Source: Photobacterium jeanii (GTDB lineage: Bacteria; Pseudomonadota; Gammaproteobacteria; Enterobacterales; Vibrionaceae). Taken from it: a stretch of DNA of 64,000 bases. A program made the position numbers and the translations under genes. The stretch's first letter is position 1. The number at the start of each line of letters is the position of its first letter. The stretch is taken from assembly GCF_001650345.1 (NCBI RefSeq), contig NZ_LVHF01000018.1, positions 266 to 64,265 of the forward strand, given 5' to 3'. Below, piece by piece: positions 37,781 through 48,356 of this stretch. The notes beneath the pieces were generated by a model, which saw nothing but the letters and a program-made list of their open reading frames with translations, ran no database searches and had not been told where the DNA came from.

Positions 37781-38641
37781 ATGAAGCCTATCTTTGGCAG
37801 AGGTCCCTCTCTGCAATTGCGCCTGTTTCTAGCCATACTCCTTTCGGTCAGCTTAATGCTGGCCGATAGTCGACTTGATGCCTTTGCTCATTTCCGTTAC
37901 CTGCTGAACTCCGCGATTGCACCACTGCAATATGCAGCGAACCTTCCTCGCGCGATGCTCGATAATGTATCCGGTCAATTAAGCTCGCATCAAAATCTCT
38001 TGGCTGAAAACAAAAAACTCAAGCGAGAGCTGTTGGTACAGCAGAGCGATGTGTTGCTGTTGGATCAATTAACACAAGAAAATCAGCGTTTACGTGATTT
38101 GCTTGGTTCGCCGTTTATACGTGATGAGCGCAAGATGATCACTGAAGTGATGGCGGTTGATTCAGACCCTTACAGCCACCAAGTGATGATCGATAAAGGT
38201 CGAACTGACGGGGTGTATGAAGGACAACCAGTGATCAATGAAAAAGGGATCGTTGGTCAGGTGTCTTATGTCGGTGCCCATAACAGTCGCGTACTTTTAC
38301 TTATCGATCCCACCCACGGTATTCCGGTACAGGTAGTACGTAACGACATTCGCGTTATCGCCACGGGCAGTGGTCAGATTGATCAAATCCAACTTGAGCA
38401 TGTGCCAAGCAGTACTGACATTGAAGTGGGTGACTTACTGGTTACATCTGGCTTAGGTGGTCGCTACCCTGAAGGCTATCCGGTTGCGAATGTGACTGAG
38501 TTTTCATTCGATAACAAGCGTCCGTTTGCCCAGATCAAAGCGCGCCCAACGGTGCAGTTTGATCGCTTACGATACTTGCTACTGGTATGGCCGACACCGC
38601 AAGAGCTTCATAATGTAGGAGGACTAAACGATGCCTCATAG
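37781..38641 (+). CDS. mreC: rod-shape protein MreC
   Basis: 286 aa bitopic protein: one TM near residues 11-28 (LRLFLAILLSVSLMLAD), a coiled coil (about 70-110: LLAENKKLKRELLVQQ), then the paired beta-barrel domain (about 120-270) with GVYEGQPVINEKGIVGQV. It links MreB to the periplasmic side of the elongasome. The end overlaps mreD by 11 nt. Confidence 0.95.
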   Translation: MKPIFGRGPSLQLRLFLAILLSVSLMLADSRLDAFAHFRYLLNSAIAPLQYAANLPRAMLDNVSGQLSSHQNLLAENKKLKRELLVQQSDVLLLDQLTQENQRLRDLLGSPFIRDERKMITEVMAVDSDPYSHQVMIDKGRTDGVYEGQPVINEKGIVGQVSYVGAHNSRVLLLIDPTHGIPVQVVRNDIRVIATGSGQIDQIQLEHVPSSTDIEVGDLLVTSGLGGRYPEGYPVANVTEFSFDNKRPFAQIKARPTVQFDRLRYLLLVWPTPQELHNVGGLNDAS

Positions 38642-39119
38642 TCGTCCTAGAGGGCGTTTTTGGATCTGGTTATCCATTACCGTCGCGCTAATTTTACAAG
38701 CGGCACCGTGGCCGGGTGAGCTAGACCCATTCCGCCCATCTTTAGTGTTGTTGGTCACTTTTTACTGGGTGTTGGCATTACCACACCGCGTTAATGTCGG
38801 CAGTGCGCTGATTGTCGGTTTGCTGTGGGATTTGATGTTGGGCTCGACCCTTGGGGTTCGTGGCTTGATGATGGCGATAGTCTGTTATCTGGTGGCCCTT
38901 AACTTCCAGGTCTTACGTAACCTGTCGCTATTGCAACAGGCGCTGTTGGTCGCTTTATTAACCTTGTTAGGTAAGTTGATTGAGTTCTGGGCCGAGTATT
39001 TGGTTTCTGAAGTCACCTTTGAACCACAACGGGTGTGGGCGGTGTTACTAAACTTTATACTATGGCCGTGGCTATTTTTATTACTCCGCAGGATGCGACG
39101 TAAGTTTTCGATTCGTTAA
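38631..39119 (+). CDS. mreD: rod-shape protein MreD
   Basis: 162 aa, almost wholly hydrophobic with 5 or 6 TM helices, including the conserved GLLWDLMLGSTLGVRGL. It completes the MreBCD complex. The start overlaps mreC, so it is probably translationally coupled. The C terminus is basic (RRMRRKFSIR). Confidence 0.94.
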   Translation: MPHSRPRGRFWIWLSITVALILQAAPWPGELDPFRPSLVLLVTFYWVLALPHRVNVGSALIVGLLWDLMLGSTLGVRGLMMAIVCYLVALNFQVLRNLSLLQQALLVALLTLLGKLIEFWAEYLVSEVTFEPQRVWAVLLNFILWPWLFLLLRRMRRKFSIR

Positions 39120-39196
39120 TGAAACCATGAATAGAAATAGTCCGCATTTTGCTTTTTCGCAAAATAGCACGCTGGCTTAGCAAGTACACTAATGAT

Positions 39197-39222
39197 AACA
39201 GAGCTCCAGATGGGGCTCTGTT
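39197..39222 (+). terminator. probable terminator after mreBCD
   Basis: The 8-bp arms AACAGAGC (39197-39204) and GCTCTGTT (39215-39222) are followed by TGT. The weak T-run suggests partial termination, which would let some transcription continue into maf-rng. Confidence 0.6.
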
Positions 39223-39253
39223 TGTCTAAGAAAGAATAACGAAAAGGTATCTC

Positions 39254-39829
39254 ATGGCTGCACTGCAATTGCTGCTGGCTTCAGGCTCTCCTCGTCGCAA
39301 AGAATTATTAGCGCAATTAGGGTATTGTTTTGAAAGGGTTGTGGTGGATGTTGAAGAACAACACCAGGCTCATGAAAGTCCTGCTGAATATGTGCAGCGA
39401 TTATCGCACGACAAGGCACTAGCAGGCGTTGCGGCCAGTGATGGCACCTTGCCTGTACTGGGCGCTGACACCATTGTGGTGGTTGACGATACCATTTTAG
39501 AAAAACCGACAGATTTTGCTGATGCTAAGCGAATGTTGAATTTGTTGTCAGGCCGCGAGCATCAGGTGATGACCTCGGTAACGCTGGCAACGACAAGTCG
39601 CATTGAAACTCAGTTAGTGACTACTCGCGTTTGGTTTAAACCTTTGTCTGAGCAAGAAATAGAACAATATTGGCAAAGTGGCGAACCGCAAGACAAAGCC
39701 GGTAGTTACGGCATTCAGGGTATTGGCGGCAAATTTATCGAGCGCATCGATGGCAGTTATTACGCTGTGATGGGGTTACCGTTAGTGGAAACCGACATGA
39801 TGGCAAAAGCATTTTTAGAATTAGAATAG
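39254..39829 (+). CDS. maf: Maf-family nucleoside triphosphate pyrophosphatase (YhdE type)
   Basis: 191 aa. The Maf signature [16 protein letters not shown] opens the protein; [11 protein letters not shown] and [11 protein letters not shown] follow, and the late [13 protein letters not shown] region lies in the substrate pocket. The YhdE subgroup hydrolyses dTTP and UTP and modified pyrimidine triphosphates. The position between mreD and rng is conserved with E. coli, which supports the YhdE rather than the YceF subgroup. Confidence 0.93.
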   Translation: MAALQLLLASGSPRRKELLAQLGYCFERVVVDVEEQHQAHESPAEYVQRLSHDKALAGVAASDGTLPVLGADTIVVVDDTILEKPTDFADAKRMLNLLSGREHQVMTSVTLATTSRIETQLVTTRVWFKPLSEQEIEQYWQSGEPQDKAGSYGIQGIGGKFIERIDGSYYAVMGLPLVETDMMAKAFLELE

Positions 39830-39837
39830 AGGCAATC

Positions 39838-41307
39838 ATGAGTACAGAGTTGCTAATTAACGTGACGCCAAGTGAAACGCGCGTTGCAATGATTGAAGCA
39901 GGTAGTCTGCAAGAAGTACACGTAGAGCGTGAATCTAAACGCGGTATCGTTGGTAATATTTATAAAGGGCGAGTAAGCCGTGTATTACCGGGGATGCAAG
40001 CGGCATTTGTTGATATCGGCTTGGAAAAAGCGGCGTTTTTACACGCATCAGATATCGTTCCACATACTGAGTGTGTGGCTGAAAATGAGAAACAACAATT
40101 CCAAGTACGCGACATTTCTGAACTCGTACGCCAAGGGCAAGACCTTGTTGTGCAGGTGGTTAAAGATCCGCTCGGTACCAAAGGTGCCCGTCTAACCACG
40201 GATGTCACGCTGCCATCACGCTACCTTGTGTTCATGCCGGGCGCGAGTCATGTGGGTGTATCTCAACGCATCGAAAGCGAGAAAGAGCGCGAGCGTTTGA
40301 AGAAAGTGGTCTCGCATCACTGTGATGACTTGGGTGGCTTTATCATTCGTACTGCAGCTGAAGGCGCGACGGATGATGAAATGGCACAAGATGCGGCTTT
40401 CTTAAAGCACTTATGGCGCAAAGTATTAGAGCGTCGCGCTAAGAACAAACCCAAATCTATGTTGTACGGTGAGCTAGGTTTAGCGCAACGTATTTTGCGT
40501 GATTTTGTTGGTACCGAGCTAGATTGCATTCAGGTTGACTCACGCCTTGCGCACGAGAAGTTGAAAGAATTCACTGACGATTTCGTGCCTGAGCTGAGCG
40601 AGAAACTAGAATACTACGCTGGTGAGCAGCCTATCTTTGATTTGTTCGATACCGAGAGTGAAATTCAGCGTTCATTAGACCGTAAAGTTGAACTTAAATC
40701 TGGCGGTTATTTGATCATCGATCAAACCGAAGCCATGACGACTATCGATATTAATACCGGTGCCTTTGTGGGCCGCCGCAACCTTGAAGAAACCATCTTC
40801 AATACTAATATCGAAGCAACCAAAGCCATTGCGCGCCAGCTACGTTTACGTAACTTGGGTGGGATCATCATCATCGATTTCATTGATATGGCTTCGGAAG
40901 ATCACCAACGCCGCGTATTACAAGCGCTTGAACAAGCACTGTCTTACGATCGAGTGAAAACTAACATCAATGGCTTTACCCAACTGGGCTTGATCGAGAT
41001 GACCCGCAAGCGTACGCGCGAAAGTATCGAGCACGTACTGTGTGGTACCTGTCCGACTTGTGAAGGTCGTGGCACGGTGAAAACCGTTGAAAGTGTGTGC
41101 TACGAGATCTTGCGTGAAATTACGCGAGTGAACCGCGCATACGATGCTGATCGCTTTGTGGTTTATGTATCGCCTGCGGTTGCTGATGCATTAGCGGGTG
41201 ATGAATATCATGCGTTGGCAGAGCTGGAAGTCTTCATTGGTAAACAAGTCAAAATCAAAGGCGAGCCGTTATACGTGCAAGAGCAGTTTGATGTTGTCAT
41301 GATGTAA
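39838..41307 (+). CDS. rng: ribonuclease G
   Basis: 489 aa, RNase E/G family without the long C-terminal scaffold. An S1 domain (about 39-125: GNIYKGRVSRVLPGMQAAFVD), RNase H-like and DNase I-like catalytic regions with the metal Asp residues in TTIDINTGAFVG and IIIDFIDM, and the zinc-link CxxC in GTCPTCEGRG. It matures the 5' end of 16S rRNA and degrades some mRNAs. 8 nt separate it from maf. Confidence 0.96.
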   Translation: MSTELLINVTPSETRVAMIEAGSLQEVHVERESKRGIVGNIYKGRVSRVLPGMQAAFVDIGLEKAAFLHASDIVPHTECVAENEKQQFQVRDISELVRQGQDLVVQVVKDPLGTKGARLTTDVTLPSRYLVFMPGASHVGVSQRIESEKERERLKKVVSHHCDDLGGFIIRTAAEGATDDEMAQDAAFLKHLWRKVLERRAKNKPKSMLYGELGLAQRILRDFVGTELDCIQVDSRLAHEKLKEFTDDFVPELSEKLEYYAGEQPIFDLFDTESEIQRSLDRKVELKSGGYLIIDQTEAMTTIDINTGAFVGRRNLEETIFNTNIEATKAIARQLRLRNLGGIIIIDFIDMASEDHQRRVLQALEQALSYDRVKTNINGFTQLGLIEMTRKRTRESIEHVLCGTCPTCEGRGTVKTVESVCYEILREITRVNRAYDADRFVVYVSPAVADALAGDEYHALAELEVFIGKQVKIKGEPLYVQEQFDVVMM

Positions 41308-41319
41308 GTGAGGCACTGA

Positions 41320-44300
41320 GTGACAAAGCTTCCCGTTCGTCTGGCGAGAGGAATGATGTGGCTGGTACTGACTTTGTTGGTACTGGCTTCGATTGCTGTT
41401 AGTGGTTTACGTCTTCTTCTTCCTCAGCTTAACGAATATCGTGAACCTATCCGCCAATGGGTATCGCAACAAGTCGACATGGATTTGGCGATCACGCGTG
41501 TAGAAGGGCATTGGCGCACCTTTGGTCCGTCTTTGACCTTGCAAGGTGTGCGCGTGAGCTCTTCTGATGTAAGCCCTTCTTTTGTGAAAGTGGGTGATGT
41601 TGAAGTGCGCTTCGATCTGTGGCGATCCGCATTTCAGCTACGCCCTGTCTTCAAAGATGTCAGTATTCACCAACTGGCTGTCGATCTCACGCAAATCCCA
41701 AGTTTGCATCCTGATGCGCCAGCGAAACCGGAAACGGTGACCGTGACAGAGCAAGAAACCTTATCGCTTGCTCAGCAACTGGAGCAGGTATTCTTTGTTC
41801 GTCTTGGCCATTTCTCATTGCGTGATGCGCAAGTGACGATGTGGGCACCATCGGGTGAAGTGATTGAGCTGGATATCGACCATCTTAAGTGGGCCAATAA
41901 TCTCGGTTACCACCGAGCAGAAGGGGTTATTAGCATTGCGGGCACTCAGCTTAGTGAGCTGGATGTTAGTGCAAACTTATCTGAGCGTGGTGATTTGGCA
42001 TCGCTGTCTGGGCAAATTTATGCGCGGGCGAAAAAGTTGTCGTTCACACCTTGGCTTAACCAGCAGGTTACCGAGCAAGTTGCCATCACAGATAGCGAAG
42101 TGAATGCTGAGCTATGGGTATCTCTGCAAGATGGTCAACTCACGGCTAGTCGGGTGAAACTGGCAGATAGCCACTTTGCTTGGCAAGACAACAAACAGAC
42201 GCGTCAAATTGGGATCAAGCAAGGCATCGTTGCCATTCAACCAACCCAAGCTCAAACTGGGTGGCGTATTGATACCAATGCGATGCAATGGCAAACCGAC
42301 CAACAGGATTGGCCAGAGTTGAACGTTTCTGCTCAGTGGCAGCCTCAAGACTGGCAGGTGGCGATCAATACTATCAAGTTGGATCATTTACAGCCGTTAC
42401 TTGCATTGTTGCCAGCTGACATTGAAGCCAAGAAAGTGCTGCAACAGCTCGCACCATCGGGCTTCGTCAGCAATATTTTGGTTGCTCAGCAAGGCGATAA
42501 ATCCCCACGTTTCTCTTTGGAGCTTGAACAGTTTGGTATTAAGCAATGGGATTTGTTACCGGGGCTGCATAAGCTTAATGCGGATGTCAGCGGTGACTTG
42601 AACCAAGGTCGTGCCATTTTAAGTTTGCAAGATGATGTGCTGCCGTACAGCTCGGTTTTTCAAGCGCCGCTAAACATTGATAGCGCAGATATCACCGCTT
42701 ATTGGCAGATTGACGATAAAGGCTGGCGCTTATGGAGTGATAGTCTGAAAGCGACTACACCGCATCTGGCGGTGAATGGTGAATTCCGAATTGATTTTCC
42801 TACCAATAAGCCAAGCTGGCTTTCTTTCTATGGTGAAGCAACCGCTTCCAAAGTCGGTGAAACCTGGCGTTACCTGCCTAAACCAGCCTTGGGCGCAGAA
42901 CTAACGGATTACCTGTCGGCGGCTATTCGTGGCGGTAAAGCCGAAGGGGCGCAGCTACTGTGGTACGGTGATTTACAAGATTTCCCGTACACTAAGCACG
43001 AGGGTATTTTCCAAGCCAAAGTGCCGCTGAAAAATGGGCGTTTTAGCTTTGATACCGAGTGGCCTGAGTTGGAAAACCTGCAGCTGGATCTGTTGTTTGA
43101 AAATGATTTCATGTACCTCGATTCACGCCATGCGACCACGATGGGAGCCAAAGCGACACGTGTGACCGGTAAGTCTGAGCTGAGTGAAGATGGCGGCCTA
43201 GAGCTTAAGGTTGCAGTTAAAGCCGATGGTCCTGATGTTCGTGATTACATGATGGCGACTCCGCTGGTGGACTCAGTCGGTGCGGCACTCTCAACAGTCA
43301 AGGTATCTGGACCCGTAACGGCTAACTTCCAGCTAGATATTCCTTTCGATGGTAGCGATGTTCGCGCGTGGGGTAAGGCAAACTTGGTTGATAACCAAGT
43401 GAGTATCGAGGCGCCGCCGTTACCGTTGAATAACGTCAGTGGCGAAATTCAGTTCGATAATGATGTGATTGCAGCCAAAGGCATGACCGCGAATTTGTGG
43501 TCACAGCCGGTGTCGATTGCGTTTGATGGTAAAAACCAGCCAAAGGCTTATCGGGTAGATATCGATGTGGCGGGTGATTGGCAAATCGCACCGTTACAAA
43601 AGCTATTTGCTGATCCGCTACTTGCCAAAGTGTCAGGTCGCAGTCAGTGGCAAGGTGACGTAGGCATTAATCTTTACGACACTGGCTTGGACTACCAAGT
43701 CGATATGCGTTTGCCGTTAACTCAAGTTAGCACTGAACTGCCGTATCCGCTGGCGATTAAAGCGAGTACCGCAACGCCTGCAGCTAAGGTATTGGTTGAG
43801 GGGAATGCGGATGCTTTCACTGCCGATGTGTTATTACCGGATGCCAAGTACCGTACACGTCTCGCGTTGACTGAGCCGAAGCTCACGCTGGAGTCCAGCT
43901 ACTTAGCGGTGGGCGCGAGCCAATTACGTCCGCTTGGCAAACGTAGCCATATCGTCAATATCAACAGTGATTATTTTGATGGCGATACTTGGGTCGACTT
44001 GTTCGATCAAATAAAAACTCGCTATGAGTCAGGTCCTCAGAATGCGAAAGCGGCACCTTCTGTATTTCCAGAGATCCCATTACCAACTCGAGTTAATGTG
44101 CAGCTTAAGCGTTTAAGCTTGGCGACCCTTGATTGGCATGATGTTGCGTTAGCAGCGCGGGATAGCCGTAATCAATGGCACTTTATTCTGGGGAGCAGAG
44201 AGGCTACCGGTGAAGCTTTCTGGCCGAAAGATAAGCCGCTGAATGTGGTGATGGATAAAATCCACATTAACTTACCTGCTCTGGAAGGCATTGAGCAGGA

Positions 44301-45225
44301 TCTACCTGCCGAGAAATATGTACCGCAGCGCGATGTACCGCCAGCAACCGTGTTTGATCGCAGCATGATGGCAAATACGCCAGATATGGATTTAACCATC
44401 AAAGATGCGTGGCTACAGGGTTATCGTTTAGGCAAAGTTTCTGGGCAATTGCGTCATGATGGTGCCACACTGGTGTTACAGAATCTGTTAGTTGATTCAG
44501 GGGTGACTTCGCTCAGTTTGGACGGTCACTGGACGTTAGAAAACGGTCAAAACGAAACTCATGTTGCGTTTGATATCGAAGGAGAAAATAGCTCGGATCT
44601 AATGGGCCGCTTCGGTATTTCTGGTGGGGTTGAAGATGCCTCGTTCAGTAGCTATGCCTCGATTCAGTGGCTTGGCGCACCGTGGTCGATGCACCGTGAA
44701 ACCTTATCCGGTGAAATCAAAACGGAAACGGGGAAAGGGTTGATCAGCAATGTGGGTGGCGCAGGGCGCTTGCTCGGTTTGTTCAGTATCGATTCGATCA
44801 TTCGTAAGATGCAATTGGACTTCTCAGGGGTGTTCGATAACGGGTTAGCATTCGACTATATTCGTGGCTCAGGCAAGATCGATAACGGTATTTTCACCAC
44901 CGACGACATTAAGATGAAAGCGTTGGCAGGGGATATGTTTATCCAAGGTCAGGCGAACTTGGTGGATGAAACGGTCAATGCCAAAGTGCGCTTTAATCCG
45001 GATTTGACCTCGGGGATCCCTGTGCTCACAGCGTTTGCGATCGCACCGCCAACGGCATTGTACGTGTTTGCCATTTCAACGGCGCTATCGCCTGTGGTCG
45101 AAGTATTTACCCAAATTAACTACCAAATTACAGGGCCGATTGAAGCGCCGATTGTCTCGGAGAAATCGCGCTTTACCGGTGAGTTTGTGGTACCTGAATC
45201 AATGGGGAAACAAGAAGAAAAATAA
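41320..45225 (+). CDS. yhdP: AsmA-like envelope protein YhdP
   Basis: 1301 aa giant bitopic protein. One N-terminal TM (about 10-31: GMMWLVLTLLVLASIAVSGL) precedes a periplasmic repeating beta-groove (DUF3971/AsmA family). In E. coli YhdP acts with TamB and YdbH in moving phospholipids to the outer membrane. The start is GTG with GTGAGG upstream, 12 nt after rng. The C-terminal AsmA-like region (about 1140-1260, including GRLLGLFSIDSI) is conserved. Full length. Confidence 0.93.
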   Translation: MTKLPVRLARGMMWLVLTLLVLASIAVSGLRLLLPQLNEYREPIRQWVSQQVDMDLAITRVEGHWRTFGPSLTLQGVRVSSSDVSPSFVKVGDVEVRFDLWRSAFQLRPVFKDVSIHQLAVDLTQIPSLHPDAPAKPETVTVTEQETLSLAQQLEQVFFVRLGHFSLRDAQVTMWAPSGEVIELDIDHLKWANNLGYHRAEGVISIAGTQLSELDVSANLSERGDLASLSGQIYARAKKLSFTPWLNQQVTEQVAITDSEVNAELWVSLQDGQLTASRVKLADSHFAWQDNKQTRQIGIKQGIVAIQPTQAQTGWRIDTNAMQWQTDQQDWPELNVSAQWQPQDWQVAINTIKLDHLQPLLALLPADIEAKKVLQQLAPSGFVSNILVAQQGDKSPRFSLELEQFGIKQWDLLPGLHKLNADVSGDLNQGRAILSLQDDVLPYSSVFQAPLNIDSADITAYWQIDDKGWRLWSDSLKATTPHLAVNGEFRIDFPTNKPSWLSFYGEATASKVGETWRYLPKPALGAELTDYLSAAIRGGKAEGAQLLWYGDLQDFPYTKHEGIFQAKVPLKNGRFSFDTEWPELENLQLDLLFENDFMYLDSRHATTMGAKATRVTGKSELSEDGGLELKVAVKADGPDVRDYMMATPLVDSVGAALSTVKVSGPVTANFQLDIPFDGSDVRAWGKANLVDNQVSIEAPPLPLNNVSGEIQFDNDVIAAKGMTANLWSQPVSIAFDGKNQPKAYRVDIDVAGDWQIAPLQKLFADPLLAKVSGRSQWQGDVGINLYDTGLDYQVDMRLPLTQVSTELPYPLAIKASTATPAAKVLVEGNADAFTADVLLPDAKYRTRLALTEPKLTLESSYLAVGASQLRPLGKRSHIVNINSDYFDGDTWVDLFDQIKTRYESGPQNAKAAPSVFPEIPLPTRVNVQLKRLSLATLDWHDVALAARDSRNQWHFILGSREATGEAFWPKDKPLNVVMDKIHINLPALEGIEQDLPAEKYVPQRDVPPATVFDRSMMANTPDMDLTIKDAWLQGYRLGKVSGQLRHDGATLVLQNLLVDSGVTSLSLDGHWTLENGQNETHVAFDIEGENSSDLMGRFGISGGVEDASFSSYASIQWLGAPWSMHRETLSGEIKTETGKGLISNVGGAGRLLGLFSIDSIIRKMQLDFSGVFDNGLAFDYIRGSGKIDNGIFTTDDIKMKALAGDMFIQGQANLVDETVNAKVRFNPDLTSGIPVLTAFAIAPPTALYVFAISTALSPVVEVFTQINYQITGPIEAPIVSEKSRFTGEFVVPESMGKQEEK

Positions 45226-45230
45226 GCGGA

Positions 45231-45274
45231 TAAGCCTCGTTGGGCGTAGTATATAGGCGAGCCAACGAGGCTTA
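45231..45274. repeat. 13-bp perfect inverted repeat between yhdP and the nitrilase gene
   Basis: TAAGCCTCGTTGG (45231-45243) and CCAACGAGGCTTA (45262-45274) flank an 18-nt AT-rich loop. There is no T-run, so it is not a textbook terminator. It lies 5 nt after yhdP and 8 nt before the AAGGAG of the next gene, where an RNA hairpin could affect decay of the long yhdP message or initiation of the next gene. Confidence 0.6.
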
Positions 45275-45292
45275 ATCATTCAAGGAGTGAGG

Positions 45293-46141
45293 ATGATGAC
45301 GAAAGCCAAAGTGAATAAAATCGGTATAGTACAAATGAACTCGGGGCGCGATCCTGAAGTGAATTTGGCAAAGCTGAAGAAGAAACTGCAAGGGTTGCAG
45401 TTGCAAGGGGCACGCTGGGTCGTCACGCCAGAAAACGCTTTGATTTTTGGGGATCGAGAAGACTATCAACGCCATGCAGAGCCATTAGGTGATGGTCCAA
45501 TACAACAGGCTGTTGCAGAGCTCGCGCGTCGCTTAGAGTTATGGATTGTGGTGGGCTCGTTTCCTATCCGTCAATCGGATGGGCGTTTAACTTCCACTGC
45601 TTTGGTCTTTGATGCGCAAGGACATTTGGTGGCGCATTATCACAAGATCCACATGTTCGATGTTGAGGTCGAAGACAAGCACCATAGCTACCGAGAATCA
45701 GATACCTTCACTGCAGGCAATGACGCTGTGGTTGTGCCAACCCCCTTTGGCAATATTGGTTTGTCGATCTGCTATGATGTCCGCTTTGCACCTTTATACA
45801 CTGCGCTTCGCGAGCAAGGTGCCGATATTATCGTGGTGCCAGCCGCTTTTACACGTGTTACCGGCCAAGCCCATTGGGACGTGTTGTTGCGGGCTCGAGC
45901 GATTGAAACCCAGTGCTGGGTGATTGCTGCCGCACAAGCGGGTGAGCATTTTGACGGTCGTGAGACCTGGGGGCATTCGATGGTTGTCGATCCTTGGGGG
46001 CAAGTGGTCGCTTGTCAGCCGCAAGGGCGCGGGGTGTTAACCGCAGACATCGATTTGAATTTAAGCCACACTATAAGAACAAATATGCCATTGATGCAGC
46101 ATGCCAAATACAGGGTGCATCAATGCCACAACAAGAGCTGA
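45293..46141 (+). CDS. carbon-nitrogen hydrolase, Nit1/deaminated-glutathione-amidase type
   Basis: 282 aa nitrilase-superfamily amidase. The Glu-Lys-Cys triad is visible: TPENALIF, YHKIHMFDVE and SICYDVRF. HSYRESDTFTAGN and the later HWDVLLRARAIETQCWV are typical of the Nit branch that hydrolyses deaminated glutathione, a metabolite-repair reaction; other small amides are possible. The start is the ATG at 45293 behind AAGGAGTGAGG. It sits between yhdP and tldD, which are adjacent in E. coli. Confidence 0.88.
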   Translation: MMTKAKVNKIGIVQMNSGRDPEVNLAKLKKKLQGLQLQGARWVVTPENALIFGDREDYQRHAEPLGDGPIQQAVAELARRLELWIVVGSFPIRQSDGRLTSTALVFDAQGHLVAHYHKIHMFDVEVEDKHHSYRESDTFTAGNDAVVVPTPFGNIGLSICYDVRFAPLYTALREQGADIIVVPAAFTRVTGQAHWDVLLRARAIETQCWVIAAAQAGEHFDGRETWGHSMVVDPWGQVVACQPQGRGVLTADIDLNLSHTIRTNMPLMQHAKYRVHQCHNKS

Positions 46142-46145
46142 GTAG

Positions 46146-47594
46146 ATGACGCTAAAAACTGTAGAAAACACCATGCTGGATCAGTCGGGCATCGATCGCG
46201 ACGATCTTCAACGTATCTTGGGGCAAATTGCGACCCGTGACGTTGATTACGCAGATATTTATTTCCAATCCTGCTGGCATGAATCTTTGGTGCTGGAAGA
46301 TAGCATCATTAAAGATGGCTCGTTTAACATCGACCGTGGGGTAGGTGTGCGTGCGGTAACGGGTGAGAAAACAGGCTTTGCTTACTCAGATCAAATCAAT
46401 GAATTAGCGCTAATGCAAAGTGCGAAAGCGGCACGTGGTATTGCCCGTCAAGGTAGCAGTGCATCAGTGAAAGCATTTGCGCCCGTTGATGCTGCTGAAA
46501 TTTACGCGCCGATTGATCCGCTATCAAGCTTTGATAAGCACCAAAAGATCGCCTTACTGAAAGAAATTGATGCCTATGTTCGCAGCAAAGAGCCATTGGT
46601 GACCGAAGTTTCGGTAAGTATCAATGGTGTGTACGAACAAGTGTTAGTCGCGGCATTGGACGGTACGTACGGTGCGGACATTCGCCCATTGGTACGTCTG
46701 TCGATCAGTGTGTTGGTTGAACGCGGTGATAAGCGTGAGCGCGGCAGTGCTGGTGGCGGTGGTCGCTATGGCTACGAGTTCTTTGTTCAGCCTGAAGCGA
46801 ATGGTAAGACGGTTGCGCTGAACTTTGCTGATGAAGCGATTCGCCAGGCGTTAGTGAACTTAGATGCAGAAGCGGCTCCTGCGGGTACTATGCCAGTGGT
46901 CTTGGGTGCTGGCTGGCCAGGTGTGTTGCTGCACGAAGCGGTAGGTCATGGCTTAGAAGGTGACTTTAACCGTAAAGGGTCTTCAGTCTTCTCAGGTCAC
47001 ATGGGTGAGCAAGTAACCTCACCACTTTGTACGATTGTTGATGATGGGACACTGGCGGATCGTCGCGGTTCAATCAACATCGATGATGAAGGTACTCCGG
47101 GTCAATACAATGTGTTGATCGAAGGCGGTAAGCTCAAAGGTTACATGCAAGACAAGCTCAATGCGCGTCTGATGGGCGTAGACCCAACGGGTAATGGTCG
47201 TCGTGAATCTTATGCTCACCTTCCTATGCCTCGCATGACCAATACATACATGCTGCCTGGTGAACACTCGCGTGAAGAGATCATCTCAAGCGTGAAGAAG
47301 GGTATTTACGCTCCGAACTTCGGTGGTGGTCAGGTTGATATTACTTCGGGTAAATTCGTGTTCTCAGCCTCAGAAGCTTACTTGATTGAAAACGGTAAGA
47401 TCACTCGTCCAATCAAAGGCGCAACCTTGATCGGTAGCGGCATTGAAGCGATGCAACAAGTATCTATGGTGGGTAACGATCTCGATATCGACCGTGGTGT
47501 GGGTGTTTGTGGTAAAGCCGGCCAAAGCGTACCAGTTGGTGTCGGACAGCCAACCTTGAAGCTGGACTCAATGACCGTCGGTGGTACTGAGTGA
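46146..47594 (+). CDS. tldD: metalloprotease TldD
   Basis: 482 aa. The zinc motif [11 protein letters not shown] (about 259-269) gives HExxxH, with a further Cys ligand expected near the C terminus ([11 protein letters not shown]). It forms a heterodimer with TldE/PmbA, degrading unfolded peptides; in E. coli the pair processes microcin B17 and the CcdA antitoxin. It starts 4 nt after the nitrilase stop. The C-terminal half is strongly conserved, with [18 protein letters not shown]. Confidence 0.96.
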   Translation: MTLKTVENTMLDQSGIDRDDLQRILGQIATRDVDYADIYFQSCWHESLVLEDSIIKDGSFNIDRGVGVRAVTGEKTGFAYSDQINELALMQSAKAARGIARQGSSASVKAFAPVDAAEIYAPIDPLSSFDKHQKIALLKEIDAYVRSKEPLVTEVSVSINGVYEQVLVAALDGTYGADIRPLVRLSISVLVERGDKRERGSAGGGGRYGYEFFVQPEANGKTVALNFADEAIRQALVNLDAEAAPAGTMPVVLGAGWPGVLLHEAVGHGLEGDFNRKGSSVFSGHMGEQVTSPLCTIVDDGTLADRRGSINIDDEGTPGQYNVLIEGGKLKGYMQDKLNARLMGVDPTGNGRRESYAHLPMPRMTNTYMLPGEHSREEIISSVKKGIYAPNFGGGQVDITSGKFVFSASEAYLIENGKITRPIKGATLIGSGIEAMQQVSMVGNDLDIDRGVGVCGKAGQSVPVGVGQPTLKLDSMTVGGTE

Positions 47595-47610
47595 TCAGGC
47601 TTTAACTGTG

Positions 47611-47650
47611 ATAAAACAACGCCAACATGATGCTGGCGTTGTCGTTTATG
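47611..47650. terminator. bidirectional terminator between tldD and darP
   Basis: The stem CAACGCCA (47618-47625) / TGGCGTTG (47635-47642) can extend inward by CAT/ATG, with A-rich sequence on one side and T-rich on the other. It lies between convergent genes. Confidence 0.72.
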
Positions 47651-47695
47651 GGATATTGAAAATAGCGTTATGTCGATATCTAGCGCTCTTCTCGC

Positions 47696-48220
47696 TTAGT
47701 CTTCTAAGTACAGCTCTTTAAGGTACTGGAAGATTTCACGGTAAGCTTTTGCTGGCTTTTCTTGCGTCTTTTCTTTCTTCGCTTGGCGAACAAGTTGGCG
47801 AAGACGCTGACGGTCTGCATCTGGGTGATCAACCAAAATGGCGTTGATCATGCTATCGCCATTTTCGATTAGCTTGTCACGCTTTTGCTCAAGCTTTTTC
47901 AGCTCAACCGTTGCTTGTGAGTGCTTGTTTTTTAGCTTATCAAGCGCCGCTTGAATCGGCTCAACATCAATGTTGCGCATTAGCTTGCCAATGTATTGCA
48001 GTTGGCGACGGCGAGCTTCGTTTTTGAAGCGCTGCGCATCTTTGATTGCTGCTAACATTTCGTCATCAAGCGGGATTTTTGCAAGGGCGTTTGGCTTCAA
48101 CTCAGCGATTTCTTCGCCAATGCGTTGTAGCTCTTCCATGTCGCGTTTCATCTCGGACTTACTTACCCAGATGATTTCTTCTTCCTCTTCCCAAGGGGCT
48201 TTTTTGTTTTTACGGCTCAT
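47696..48220 (-). CDS. darP: ribosome-associated protein DarP (YjgA)
   Basis: 174 aa, highly charged, DUF615 family. It starts [20 protein letters not shown] and ends with the conserved [16 protein letters not shown]. coli DarP/YjgA binds late 50S precursors and promotes peptidyl-transferase-centre maturation. Three helical segments are predicted, with no TM. It is divergent from pmbA across 136 nt, the same pairing as in E. coli. Confidence 0.92.
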   Translation of the reverse strand: MSRKNKKAPWEEEEEIIWVSKSEMKRDMEELQRIGEEIAELKPNALAKIPLDDEMLAAIKDAQRFKNEARRRQLQYIGKLMRNIDVEPIQAALDKLKNKHSQATVELKKLEQKRDKLIENGDSMINAILVDHPDADRQRLRQLVRQAKKEKTQEKPAKAYREIFQYLKELYLED

Positions 48221-48356
48221 AAAGGGCTCACTAACCTGATATAGATGTCGGTTTGGTGTTAATGCCTCTATTTTATCAGCTTAAACACAAATTTGGGCGC
48301 AATTTAGCGCACTGGAGTGTTATTCTAGTTATAACAGCCAAACTATAAGTGAAATT

